DNA of 64,000 nt from JAGIBJ01 sp032119795 (GCA_032119795.1 JAUMFO010000008.1:372001-436000), one strand, 5' to 3'; shown: positions 33,749 through 41,776, counted from the first letter of the stretch. Made by a program: numbers and translations. Notes: generated by a model from the sequence alone, not told the origin.

Positions 33749-34711
33749 ATGAACCCGATCGATCCCGCTCGCGCCCTCCTCGGCCGCTCCCGCACGGTGC
33801 CCGGCGCGCCGCGCCGCGTGCTCATCACCGGCGCCGGCTCCGGGTTGGGGCTGGCCCTCGCAGAGTCGTGGGCGCGTCGCGGCTGGAACGTCCTGCTGAC
33901 CGACCGCGACGGCGAAGCCGTGCAGCGCGAGGCGCAGCGCATCGCCGCCGAGCCGACGAGGGATACGCGCGGCGAAATCGTGGCGGAGAAACTCACGGCG
34001 GCCGGGCAAGGCCCGCTGCCGGAGCCCCGCATCGCCGCGATCACCCTCGACGTGACCGACGAGGATGACTGGGCCGCCGCCCGCGAGTGGGTCGAGCAGC
34101 AATGGGGCGGGCTCGACGTGATCGTCAACAACGCGGGCGTCGCCAGCGGCGGCCGAATGGACGCCACCTCGATGGAGGACTGGCGCTGGATCATCGACAT
34201 CAACCTGCTCGGCGTCGTTCAGGGCTGCCGCACGTTCATCCCACTCATGAAGCAGCAGGGTTCCGGCCACATCGTGAACACCGCCTCACTTGCCGGGCTC
34301 CTCGCGCCACCGATGATGTCGTCGTACAACGTCGTGAAGTCGGGCGTGATCGCACTGACGGAGACCCTCCGGTTTGAACTCGCGCCCTACGGGATCAACA
34401 CGTCGGTCATCTGCCCCAACTTCTTCAAGACCAACCTCGCGGACAGCATGCGCACCCCGGATCCCGCGATGACCCGCGTGATCGACAAGCTCGTCGCGAA
34501 GTCAACGACCTCCGCCGACACCATCGCTGAGCAGGTCGTCTACGCCGTCGACGAGGGCAAGTTCTTGGTCCTCACCGATCGAGACGGCAAGATCGCCTGG
34601 TTCGTGCGGCGCTACGTCCCTTCGCTGTACCGCTCCAAGGCCGCGCAGGCGGGCCGCCGCCTCAAAGCGAGCACGGAGAAGTACCCCTCGCCGTCTGACG
34701 CGCCGCGATGA
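33749..34711 (+). CDS. SDR-family oxidoreductase
   Basis: 320 residues; CAGGAG lies upstream of ATG at 33749. Cofactor motif VLITGAGSGLGLALAESWARRGWNVLLTDRDG (the Asp after the strand suggests NAD), VIVNNAGVASGG, catalytic Ser in NTASLAG and SYNVVKSG with Tyr-x-x-x-Lys. An insertion of about 25 residues follows the first beta-alpha-beta unit. The C-terminus is longer than in simple SDRs and basic, perhaps touching the membrane. Second gene of the ACAD operon; its stop overlaps the kinase start by 4 bp. Confidence 0.9.
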   Translation: MNPIDPARALLGRSRTVPGAPRRVLITGAGSGLGLALAESWARRGWNVLLTDRDGEAVQREAQRIAAEPTRDTRGEIVAEKLTAAGQGPLPEPRIAAITLDVTDEDDWAAAREWVEQQWGGLDVIVNNAGVASGGRMDATSMEDWRWIIDINLLGVVQGCRTFIPLMKQQGSGHIVNTASLAGLLAPPMMSSYNVVKSGVIALTETLRFELAPYGINTSVICPNFFKTNLADSMRTPDPAMTRVIDKLVAKSTTSADTIAEQVVYAVDEGKFLVLTDRDGKIAWFVRRYVPSLYRSKAAQAGRRLKASTEKYPSPSDAPR

Positions 34712-35781
34712 CGATGGAGGCGAAGGGCGCCGACGTCGGCGCCGTCCGCGACGAGGATCGATTCGACGCTGCGGCGGTCGACGCTTGGCTTCGAGCCAAC
34801 GCCGACGGTTTCAATCCGACGGGCGTGCCGGAGGTCCAGCAGTTCTCCAAGGGTGCGTCGAATCTGACGTACCAACTGACGTATCCCGAGCAGGCGCTGA
34901 TCCTGCGCCGCCCACCAGCCGGAGCGAAGATCGCGTCGGCGCATGACATGGGCCGCGAGTTCCGCGTGCAGCGCGCGCTGAAGGCTTCTTTCCCGTCGGT
35001 GCCGGCGATGGTCGCGCACTGTGGCGACGAGTCGGTGATCGGGAACGAGTTCTACGTCATGGAGAAGCTCGACGGGACGATCCTGCGCTCGAGGATCCCC
35101 TCGGACCTCGGCCTCGACGCCGCCGGCCTCGGCGACCTCTGCCGCTCGTTCATCGACAACCTCGTCACCCTGCACGCCGTCGATCCGTCTCAACCTGATT
35201 TGGCCGCGATCGGGCGAGGTGACGGCTACGTGGCCCGGCAGGTCGGCGGCTGGAGCAAGCGCTACCGCGCCGCGCGCACGTGGAACGTCCCCTCCTTCGA
35301 GAAGGTGATGGCGTGGCTCGACGCCAACCAGCCGGCGGACGTCGACAACTGCGTGATCCACAACGACTACCGCCTCGACAACGTGGTCCTCGCGCCAGAC
35401 GACCCGAGCCGAATCATCGGCGTGCTGGACTGGGAGATGGCGACCCTCGGCGACCCACTCATGGACCTTGGCGGCGCGATGGCGTACTGGGTGGAGGCTG
35501 GAGACGGCCGGGCGATGAAGGCCCTCAAGCGCCAACCGACTGATGCCGCGGGCATGCTTACCCGCGACGAGGTGGTCGCTTACTACGCCGAGCAGTCTGG
35601 TCGAGCGGTCGATGACTGGCGGTTTTATGAGGTATTCGGCCTCTTTCGCCTCGCGGTGATCATCCAGCAGATCTACCGCCGCTACCACCTCGGCCAGACC
35701 ACGAATCCCACGTTCAAGCGCTACTGGCTGGCTGTGAACTACTTCGACTGGCGGTGCCGCCGCCTGATCCGTACGGCATGA
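34708..35781 (+). CDS. APH-fold phosphotransferase, ACAD10/LvaA-like
   Basis: 357 residues, ATG overlapping the previous stop (ATGA). Aminoglycoside-phosphotransferase-type kinase fold: QQFSKGASNLTYQLTYP (nucleotide loop), ALILRRPPAGAKIASAHDMGREF, catalytic VIHNDYRLDNVVLAP and metal-binding VLDWEMATLGDPLMDLG. The RRPP...SAHDMGREF wording is that of the kinase half of eukaryotic ACAD10/11 and of LvaA of Pseudomonas, which phosphorylates 4-hydroxyacyl-CoA. Here the kinase and dehydrogenase halves are separate genes of one operon. Antibiotic resistance is unlikely. Confidence 0.88.
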   Translation: MTMEAKGADVGAVRDEDRFDAAAVDAWLRANADGFNPTGVPEVQQFSKGASNLTYQLTYPEQALILRRPPAGAKIASAHDMGREFRVQRALKASFPSVPAMVAHCGDESVIGNEFYVMEKLDGTILRSRIPSDLGLDAAGLGDLCRSFIDNLVTLHAVDPSQPDLAAIGRGDGYVARQVGGWSKRYRAARTWNVPSFEKVMAWLDANQPADVDNCVIHNDYRLDNVVLAPDDPSRIIGVLDWEMATLGDPLMDLGGAMAYWVEAGDGRAMKALKRQPTDAAGMLTRDEVVAYYAEQSGRAVDDWRFYEVFGLFRLAVIIQQIYRRYHLGQTTNPTFKRYWLAVNYFDWRCRRLIRTA

Positions 35782-36482
35782 GCGTCGTCTTGCTCGTTCG
35801 CCACGGCCAAGCGAACTTTGGCCTTGGCACGTACGACCAACTCTCGGAGCACGGGCAGCTCCAGGCGCGGCGCCTGGCCGAGGTGCTCGCCTCGCGGGGG
35901 ATCTCCGTCGACCGGATCGTCTCGGGCGATCTCGAGCGCCAGCGAGAGACGGCCGACGCACTCGCGAGCGTGCTGGGCGGCGGGCTCACCGCTCGGATCG
36001 ACCCAAGCTGGAACGAGTACGACCACATGCCGCTCATCGCGCGCGTGAAGCCGATGTATCGCAAGCACTGGCTGATGGTGGCGGATCTCGCACGCACCGG
36101 CGACCCCAACCGCCGCCTTCAGGAGATCATCGACACCGCGCTGCAGCGGTGGGTCGAGGTCGATGGCGAAGGTGACTCGCCTGAGGCGCCCGCCGACGGC
36201 GTAGAGACCTTCAGCACCTATAGCGCGAGGGCACAGCAGGCCCTCGACGCCGTATCGACCCAGAGCGGCACGTCGATCGTGGTGTCGTCGGCTGGCACCA
36301 TCACCGCGGCCATCGCACCGTTGATCGGGATCCCACCCAGCGCATGGCCGGCACTGCACCGCGTGATGGTGAATACCTCGGTCACGAAAGTCGTTCGCGG
36401 GCAGCGGGGCCTATCTTTCATCTCGTTCAACGACCACGGACACCTTGAGGGTGTTCCGGGCGTCAAGATCACCTACCGGTAG
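35778..36482 (+). CDS. Histidine-phosphatase-fold (phosphoglycerate-mutase-like) protein
   Basis: 234 residues from ATG at 35778, overlapping the kinase stop (ATGA). The phosphohistidine motif LLVRHGQANFG is intact, followed by YDQLSEHGQLQARRLAEVL and SGDLERQRETAD. The position of the second catalytic histidine (usually SHG) reads VVSSAGTITAAI, so that histidine is missing. It may act on a phosphorylated intermediate of the operon or bind it without catalysis. Last gene of the ACAD operon. Confidence 0.85.
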   Translation: MSVVLLVRHGQANFGLGTYDQLSEHGQLQARRLAEVLASRGISVDRIVSGDLERQRETADALASVLGGGLTARIDPSWNEYDHMPLIARVKPMYRKHWLMVADLARTGDPNRRLQEIIDTALQRWVEVDGEGDSPEAPADGVETFSTYSARAQQALDAVSTQSGTSIVVSSAGTITAAIAPLIGIPPSAWPALHRVMVNTSVTKVVRGQRGLSFISFNDHGHLEGVPGVKITYR

Positions 36483-36531
36483 GCTGCGCACGTCCTCGGC
36501 GCCCTTCCCTCTGCTGAAACGAGTTCGTTCA

Positions 36532-36984
36532 ATGCGCAAGCCGGCCTTCACTCTCGCTGCCCTCCTGGCCACCACCGTGCTCGCCGCTTGCGGCGGTGTA
36601 GACAAGAACGCCTACGTCACGCAGGTCACGAAGGTCCAGCAGGCCACCCAGCAGGACGCTCGTGCGCTGAGCGACAAGATGGAATCGGCGAAGACGCCCG
36701 CGCAGGTCGCGACGAACCTCGCCGCACTGGGCACGGCGGTGGAGAAGAACGCCGCCGACCTGAAAGCCATCGAGGCGCCGGAGTCTGTCGCCGCCAAGCA
36801 CCAGGAGTACGTCGACCTGATGCAGCAGTACGGCGCGGATCTGGAAGACCTCGCCGCGCAGGTCAAGACGGCCACGCCGGCGACGGTGCGGGGAATCCTG
36901 ACGAAGGCGTCGACGCTCACCACCAAGCTCTCGACGCAGGAGACGAAGATCGTCTCCGCGATCAACACTGAGCTGCAGAGCTAG
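36532..36984 (+). CDS. Small lipoprotein, helical, unknown function
   Basis: 150 residues from ATG at 36532. Lipoprotein signal MRKPAFTLAALLATTVLAAC with lipobox LAAC at residues 17-20. The mature part is helical and rich in Lys, Ala and Gln (VTKVQQATQQDARALSDKME, LTTKLSTQETKIVSAINTEL), likely a coiled-coil or helical bundle outside the membrane. It is 49 bp after the ACAD operon and 28 bp before a riboswitch. A lipoprotein of similar make-up lies at 59085-59699. I do not recognise the family. Confidence 0.75.
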   Translation: MRKPAFTLAALLATTVLAACGGVDKNAYVTQVTKVQQATQQDARALSDKMESAKTPAQVATNLAALGTAVEKNAADLKAIEAPESVAAKHQEYVDLMQQYGADLEDLAAQVKTATPATVRGILTKASTLTTKLSTQETKIVSAINTELQS

Positions 36985-37011
36985 ACGCCCGCCTGGCACG
37001 TAGCCGAGCGA

Positions 37012-37140
37012 GGCGGTAGGTTTCCCGGAACCCTTGCGATGGGCTCAGAGGAAGTCGGTGAGAGTCCGACACGGTCGCGCCACTGTGACCGGAGGAGCCG
37101 AGGTCGGCTCCCTCCCGGGAAGTCAGGACACTCCGGTCCG
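37012..37140 (+). ncRNA. Cobalamin riboswitch
   Basis: The B12-box core is clear: GAGGAAGTCGGTGAGAGTCC, then CACGGTCGCGCCACTGTGA (37048-37089), and the distal GGAAGTCAGGACAC (about 37118-37131). The peripheral P-stems around 37017-37040 fit as well. Adenosylcobalamin binding should shut off the downstream cbtB-cbtA operon. Boundaries are approximate. Confidence 0.92.
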
Positions 37141-37159
37141 TCGCTCGAACACCACATCC

Positions 37160-37182
37160 GGGGACGCGCAATCCCCCAGGAG
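37160..37182 (+). promoter_or_regulatory. Riboswitch expression-platform hairpin next to the cbtB ribosome-binding site
   Basis: GGGGA-7 nt-TCCCC (37160-37176) forms a small stem directly before AGGAG (37178-37182), 8 bases ahead of cbtB ATG. This suggests control of translation start by the riboswitch and not a terminator, as no T-run is present. Confidence 0.5.
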
Positions 37183-37190
37183 TTTCGCGA

Positions 37191-37406
37191 ATGAACCAGT
37201 CCGTCATCCAGCCTGCCGCTCCGGCGATCAACCCGCCGAAGGTCGAGTTCGCCGAGATCTGGCCCTACGCACTGTTCGCGTTTGCGCTGATGGCCATGAT
37301 CTACATGGTCGGCGCCGACGAGGGCGCCGCCGCGCTGGTTCCGGGCAACGCCGTGCACGAGTTCGTGCACGATGGCCGGCATCTGCTCGGCTTCCCCTGC
37401 CACTGA
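37191..37406 (+). CDS. cbtB: Cobalt transporter subunit CbtB
   Basis: 71 residues. One membrane helix (WPYALFAFALMAMIYMVGA, about residues 24-42) and a histidine-rich C-terminus VHEFVHDGRHLLGFPCH, the hallmark of CbtB, whose histidines are thought to bind cobalt. It lies behind a cobalamin riboswitch and 9 bp before cbtA, the usual CbtAB order. Cobalt uptake for B12 synthesis is the accepted prediction for the family. Confidence 0.93.
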   Translation: MNQSVIQPAAPAINPPKVEFAEIWPYALFAFALMAMIYMVGADEGAAALVPGNAVHEFVHDGRHLLGFPCH

Positions 37407-37415
37407 GGCCGGGCC

Positions 37416-38201
37416 ATGCTTCGCACCCTGCTGATCTGCGGCTTGCTCGCAGGGCTTCTGGCTGGGCTGGCTTCCTTCGGTACGGCGAGCTTGATTGGCG
37501 AGCCGGCGCTCAACGAGGCCATCGCCTACGAAGAGGCCAACGCGCCACCTGAGCCTGCGGTCGCGGCCGACGGCCACACCACGCATAGCCACGATGAGGG
37601 CACCACGGTCTCTCGTGGGACCCAGAGCACGTTCGGCCTGCTGACGGCAACGTCGGTCTACGGCCTGGCTTTCGGTGGGCTGTTCGCGCTGTTCTTCTCG
37701 TTTGCCTACGGGCGACTGCTCGAGGCGTCTCCACGCGTGACGGCTACATGGCTTGGGTTCTTCGGGTTCCTGGTCGTCTTCCTCGTCCCGTTCCTCAAGT
37801 ACCCCGCTACGCCCCCCGCGATCGGCGATCCCGAGACCATCGGCGATCGCACGCTGCTGTACTTCGGGATGATCACGATCTCGTTGCTGGCGGCGTTCAT
37901 CGCCTACCGCACGCGTGCGGCGCTTCAGCAGGTCCGCCCTGAGGTTGCGTCGCTGCTGGGCGTGGTGACGTTCCTGGTGATCGTGATCGCCGCTGGGCTC
38001 GCGTTGCCGGGCGTCAATGAGATCCCGGCCGACTTCTCGGCCGTGACGCTGTGGGAGTTCCGGATCGGCACGATCGGCACGCAGCTCACCCTGTGGGCGG
38101 TGCTGACGGTCGCGTTCTCCTATGGCGCACAGCACGTCATGACGCGCGACCAGCGCGCCGTGGCGGCCTCTGGCCGCTCCTCGGCGCCTGCCGCCGGCTG
38201 A
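37416..38201 (+). CDS. cbtA: Cobalt transporter subunit CbtA
   Basis: 261 residues with about six helices. The first helix LLICGLLAGLLAGLASFG is followed by a His-rich outer loop (DGHTTHSHDEGTTVSRGTQSTFGLLTA) and LAFGGLFALFFSFAYGRL, as in CbtA. FLKYPATPPAIGDPETIGDRTLLYF is a strong family block. It works with CbtB as a putative cobalt importer at the cytoplasmic membrane, repressed by B12 through the upstream riboswitch. Confidence 0.93.
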   Translation: MLRTLLICGLLAGLLAGLASFGTASLIGEPALNEAIAYEEANAPPEPAVAADGHTTHSHDEGTTVSRGTQSTFGLLTATSVYGLAFGGLFALFFSFAYGRLLEASPRVTATWLGFFGFLVVFLVPFLKYPATPPAIGDPETIGDRTLLYFGMITISLLAAFIAYRTRAALQQVRPEVASLLGVVTFLVIVIAAGLALPGVNEIPADFSAVTLWEFRIGTIGTQLTLWAVLTVAFSYGAQHVMTRDQRAVAASGRSSAPAAG

Positions 38202-38218
38202 GCGCACCGAATCCCGCC

Positions 38219-38238
38219 AGGGGCCGCCGCAGGCCCCT
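38219..38238 (+). terminator. Hairpin after cbtA
   Basis: AGGGGCC-6 nt-GGCCCCT, perfect 7-bp arms, 17 bp past the cbtA stop. No T-run; likely end of the cbtBA transcript. Confidence 0.5.
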
Positions 38239-38241
38239 CCG

Positions 38242-38301
38242 AGCGCCGCTGGCCGCTTCGCCTGCCCCCAACGGGGAGCACGCGAAGAGGCCAGCGGCGC
38301 T
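38242..38301. terminator. Large hairpin, likely bidirectional terminator
   Basis: Perfect 13-bp outer arms (AGCGCCGCTGGCC and complement) with further pairing inside (TTCGC/GCGAA). It lies just behind the first hairpin after cbtA, between convergent transcription units. Confidence 0.5.
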
Positions 38302-38488
38302 TGTGCGTGGTCGAGAGCGTGCGGCGCCGCCATGACCCGCTACTCGCCTCCCACTGGCCAGAGCGGATGATTCCCGAGTGGCGACTCGCCCGCCGCGGTC
38401 GTCCGTCTATGCGAAGCGCACTGGCGTCGTCCCCGCCACCCGGTGACGCGGTTCGACGCCAGCCAATTCGAAGGCATCCACCCACCAC

Positions 38489-38547
38489 GGCGGCGCGTCT
38501 TGCGCGAGCCATCGTGGATGAGATTTGGCCGCGCAAGACGCGCCGCC
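38489..38547. repeat. Inverted repeat with perfect 18-bp arms
   Basis: GGCGGCGCGTCTTGCGCG at 38489-38506 is exactly complementary to 38530-38547 with a 23-base loop. It is too far from gene A (120 bp past its stop) to be its primary terminator. Immediately right, 38558-38595 holds another, weaker repeat (GACGCCCG/CGGGCGTC). Function unknown. Confidence 0.6.
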
Positions 38548-38624
38548 CGAAACGACGGACGCCCGCCCCCACCGTTGAAGGCGAGGACGGGCGTCTGCGG
38601 TGCCGCACTGGGCGGCGGTGCTTG

Positions 38625-38654
38625 CGGTGCGGCTGGCCGAGGCCAGCCGCACCG
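38625..38654 (-). terminator. Terminator hairpin of array gene A
   Basis: Perfect 14-bp arms (CGGTGCGGCTGGCC and complement) with only two bases between, 12 bp past the gene A stop in its direction. Confidence 0.6.
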
Positions 38655-38666
38655 TTCAGCGTTCGC

Positions 38667-41600
38667 TTAGAACAGCGAGATGTACTTGATGGTGGTCTGC
38701 GGGGTGGCTGCGCTTGCGCCGTCCGCGTTGGTGACGACCAGCGGGTAGCTGCCCTTCGCCAGCGGCGGCAGGATCACCAGGAGCAGGCCGTTGGTGATCG
38801 GGCTGACCGTGGCGGGCTTGCCACCGACGGTCACCGACTTCACACCAGTGAAGTTGGTGCCCTGGACCAGCGCGACGCCGCCGATCTTGGCGAAGGCAAC
38901 CTTGCCGATGATCGACTTGACGACCGGGACCTTGGTGCCGACGACGACCGGGAGGGTCGTGATGTCGAGCGCCGCGGACTTCGCGCCGGCCTTGGCCTTG
39001 TTGTCGACGGCTTCCACCGTGAACTTGTAGGCGGTGGCGGCGGTCAGGCCGGTGATGTCAGCGTTCGTCGCCGTGACGGTCTTGACCGGAGTGGTCGAGG
39101 CGCCCTGGTAGACGTTGTACTTGGCAACGGTGCCGTCGGGATCGGTGGCTGCGTCCCACGTGAGCTTCACGTTGGTGGTGCCAGCGACGCCCTTGACGCC
39201 CACGACCTGCGTCGGGGGCTTGTTCTCGATCACGATGATCGGGTCGGTCGTCACGGAGAGTGCGTCGGACTTCGGACCAGCAAGCGGGCCCTTCGTGTCG
39301 ACAGCCTCAACGCTGAACGAGTAGGCCGTCGCGGCCGTGAGGCCCTCGATCTTGACCGACGTCGCCGGAGCAGCAACGGTCTTCACCAGAGCGGCGCCCT
39401 GGTAGACCTTGTACTCCTTGATCGAGTCGCCAGCGTCCGGATCGGATGCAGCGTCCCAAGCGAGGTCAACCGACGTGGTCGACTTCGCCGTGCTCTTCAG
39501 ACCAACAACCTTGGACGGAGCCTTGTTCTCGATCACGACGATCGGGTCGGTCGTCACGGAGAGTGCGTCGGACTTCGGACCAGCAAGCGGGCCCTTCGTG
39601 TCGACAGCCTCAACGCTGAACGAGTAGGCCGTCGCGGCCGTGAGGCCCTCGATCTTGACCGACGTCGCCGGAGCAGCAACGGTCTTCACCAGAGCGGCGC
39701 CCTGGTAGACCTTGTACTCCTTGATCGAGTCGCCAGCGTCCGGATCGGATGCAGCGTCCCAAGCGAGGTCAACCGACGTGGTCGACTTCGCCGTGCTCTT
39801 CAGACCAACAACCTTGGACGGAGCCTTGTTCTCGATCACGACGATCGGGTTGGTCTTGACGGGCAGGATCTCGGTTGCGGCGAGGGCGCCCTTGTTGTCG
39901 ACGGCTTCGACGACGAAGTCGTAGCTCGTGTTGGCGGTGAGTGCGGTCGCGGTGTACTTCAGGGTGGTCACCGTGGCGAGCTTGTCGGAGCCGCGGTAGA
40001 CGTTGTAGCCGGCGATGGTGCCGTCAACGTCGGTCGACGCATCCCAGCTCAGCTCGACCGTGGTCGTACCGGGAACGCCCTTGAAGTTGCCGGGCACGCT
40101 CGGGGGAGCGTTGACCGGCGTGATGTCCTTCTTCGTGATCAGGAGCTCGTCGGCGGCGTCCGACTTGTTGCCGGCCTTGTCGACGGCGCTGATGGTGAAG
40201 CGGTACTCGGAGTCAGGACCGAGGTCGGAGAACAGCTTGTTCAGCGTGCCAGCCGGGACCTTGGCGTCGGGCTCGTTCTCGGAAGTGACGAGGTAGTAGT
40301 CAAGACCGGAGACCGGGCAGGTCGGGTCAGCCGGATCGGCCGAGTCGGTCGACGCGCCCCAACGGACGTTCAGCGTCGTGACGCCGATGTCTGAGTTGTC
40401 GGGGAGGTACGCGCCGGCGCCGGGCATGCTCGGAGCCTTCGTGTCCTTGGTGCACTCGACGATGACCGGGTTGGTCTTCACGGCGAGCGCTGCGCTGCGG
40501 GCACCGTTGATCGGGCCCTTGGTGTCGATGGCCTCAACCGAGAACGAGTAGTCCGTGTCCGGGGTGAGGTTGTCGACCTTGACCGACGTCGCCGGAGCAG
40601 CAACGGTCTTCACGAGGTTCGCACCCGCGTAGACCTTGTACTCCTTGATGGCGTCGCCTGCGTCAGCGTCGGTGGCAGCGTTCCAGGTGAGGTCGACCGT
40701 GGTGGTCGTCTTCGCCGGGCTCGCGAGGCCGGTGACCTGCGACGGCGGGGTGTTCGGAACGACGATCGGGTCGGTCGTCACGGAGAGTGCGTCGGACTTC
40801 GGACCAGCGAGCGGGCCCTTGGTGTCGACAGCCTCAACGCTGAACGAGTAGGCGGTCGCGGCAGTCAGGCCATCAACCTTGACCGACGTCGCCGGAGCGG
40901 CAACGGTCTTCACCAGGGTGGTGCCCTGGTAGACCTTGTACTCCTTGACGGCGTCGCCAGTGTCCGGATCGGATGCAGCGTCCCAAGCGAGGTCAACCGA
41001 CGTGGTCGACTTCGCCGTGCTCTTGAGCCCAACAACCTTGCTCGGAGCCTTGTTCGGCTCTGCGTTCGGGTCGTAGTCGACGACCTCGATCGTGGCGATG
41101 AGGTTGCTCTGACCGGGGTTGAGCTTGCAGTAGACGTTGAAGTCGTTCGGCGTCGAGTCGGCGGGAACGATGGGGTTGCCGTCGAAGTCCGTCGTGAGCT
41201 TGCGGACGTTGATGATGTTGCCGGACTGGCCCTTGGCAACGAGGTTCAGCGTGATGCGATCCAGGCGGATGAGCGCGTTGCCGACGGGCTCAAGCTGAAC
41301 CGACGGCGTGTCGCCCTTGGCCGTCAGGACGAGGTTGCCGGTGACGGGATCCGAGTTCGGGCGGATCCACGGCTCAACGACGAGCGGAACGAACAGGTCG
41401 TCCTGGATGAAGCCATCCGGGAACTCCAGATCGGCAAACGCCTCAGACGAACCCTGAATTGAGTACGCGTTGAGGGTGTTGATCGCGCGAGCGGTGTCGC
41501 CACCGGCGGTCGCCGTGGCGTTGATCTGGAACGCCGGCTGGTTGACGCGCAGCTGCGCCTTCGTCGGGATGTTCGACGAGACCTTGATGCTCAGCGGCTG

Positions 41601-41759
41601 CTTGTCGACGATCGGGTACTTGCAGGTGTACTCGAGGTTGACGTCGGGAACCGAAGGCACAGCGGCCTGGGCACCGGTCGCGCCGGCGAGGCCGGCGAAA
41701 ATGAGGGCGGCGGTACTGGCTGTTGCCAGCGCACGCGCCTCGCGGGACTTGAGAGACAC
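38667..41759 (-). CDS. Array protein A: secreted N-domain, seven FN3 repeats, IPT/TIG C-terminus
   Basis: 1030 residues from GTG at 41759, chosen because AGGAG lies 5-6 bases upstream as in all sister genes. Signal peptide to about residue 34 (ALIFAGLAGATGAQA). The N-domain (about 190 residues) runs from LEYTCKYPIVDKQPLSIKV to NVYCKLNPGQSNLIATIEV; it resembles the actinobacterial DUF6801-type domain, though I am not certain. Seven FN3-like repeats follow, two of them identical at DNA level. The end is an IPT/TIG-like domain (GGVALVQGTNFTGVKSVTVGG, LPPLAKGSYPLVVTNADG) in place of the C-domain of its sisters. No membrane anchor or sortase motif. Function unknown; extracellular binding or surface assembly is the best guess. 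Confidence 0.8.
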   Translation of the reverse strand: MSLKSREARALATASTAALIFAGLAGATGAQAAVPSVPDVNLEYTCKYPIVDKQPLSIKVSSNIPTKAQLRVNQPAFQINATATAGGDTARAINTLNAYSIQGSSEAFADLEFPDGFIQDDLFVPLVVEPWIRPNSDPVTGNLVLTAKGDTPSVQLEPVGNALIRLDRITLNLVAKGQSGNIINVRKLTTDFDGNPIVPADSTPNDFNVYCKLNPGQSNLIATIEVVDYDPNAEPNKAPSKVVGLKSTAKSTTSVDLAWDAASDPDTGDAVKEYKVYQGTTLVKTVAAPATSVKVDGLTAATAYSFSVEAVDTKGPLAGPKSDALSVTTDPIVVPNTPPSQVTGLASPAKTTTTVDLTWNAATDADAGDAIKEYKVYAGANLVKTVAAPATSVKVDNLTPDTDYSFSVEAIDTKGPINGARSAALAVKTNPVIVECTKDTKAPSMPGAGAYLPDNSDIGVTTLNVRWGASTDSADPADPTCPVSGLDYYLVTSENEPDAKVPAGTLNKLFSDLGPDSEYRFTISAVDKAGNKSDAADELLITKKDITPVNAPPSVPGNFKGVPGTTTVELSWDASTDVDGTIAGYNVYRGSDKLATVTTLKYTATALTANTSYDFVVEAVDNKGALAATEILPVKTNPIVVIENKAPSKVVGLKSTAKSTTSVDLAWDAASDPDAGDSIKEYKVYQGAALVKTVAAPATSVKIEGLTAATAYSFSVEAVDTKGPLAGPKSDALSVTTDPIVVIENKAPSKVVGLKSTAKSTTSVDLAWDAASDPDAGDSIKEYKVYQGAALVKTVAAPATSVKIEGLTAATAYSFSVEAVDTKGPLAGPKSDALSVTTDPIIVIENKPPTQVVGVKGVAGTTNVKLTWDAATDPDGTVAKYNVYQGASTTPVKTVTATNADITGLTAATAYKFTVEAVDNKAKAGAKSAALDITTLPVVVGTKVPVVKSIIGKVAFAKIGGVALVQGTNFTGVKSVTVGGKPATVSPITNGLLLVILPPLAKGSYPLVVTNADGASAATPQTTIKYISLF
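39241..39846 (-). repeat. Perfect tandem duplication of a 303-bp FN3 unit
   Basis: Bases 39241-39543 and 39544-39846 read identically for all 303 positions (101 residues, VVGLKSTAKSTTSVDLAWDA type). Silent sites have not diverged, so the duplication or conversion is very recent. Confidence 0.92.
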
Positions 41760-41760
41760 T

Positions 41761-41776
41761 CCAACTCCTATGTTGG
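41761..41776 (-). promoter_or_regulatory. Shine-Dalgarno stem-loop of gene A
   Basis: On the minus strand CCAAC-ATAGGA-GTTGG: five base pairs with the ribosome-binding GGA(G) in the loop, 1 base before the start GTG. The same element precedes genes B to H. Confidence 0.6.

Larger units (their letters stand above)
38202..38666. other. Gene-free region rich in long hairpins (465 bp)
   Basis: No credible gene. It separates rightward cbtA from the leftward array gene A and contains at least four strong inverted repeats, listed separately. The open frames here are shadows of GC-rich sequence. Confidence 0.6.

Noticed and set aside
34708..35781. Aminoglycoside resistance gene
   Set aside because: The APH fold is shared, but wording and operon context match ACAD10/LvaA-type kinases.
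38301..40394. Long plus-strand open frame (697 codons) antisense to gene A
   Set aside because: Arg/Asp/Val-rich repetitive translation caused by GC-rich antisense sequence; the minus strand has signal peptide, domains and ribosome-binding site.
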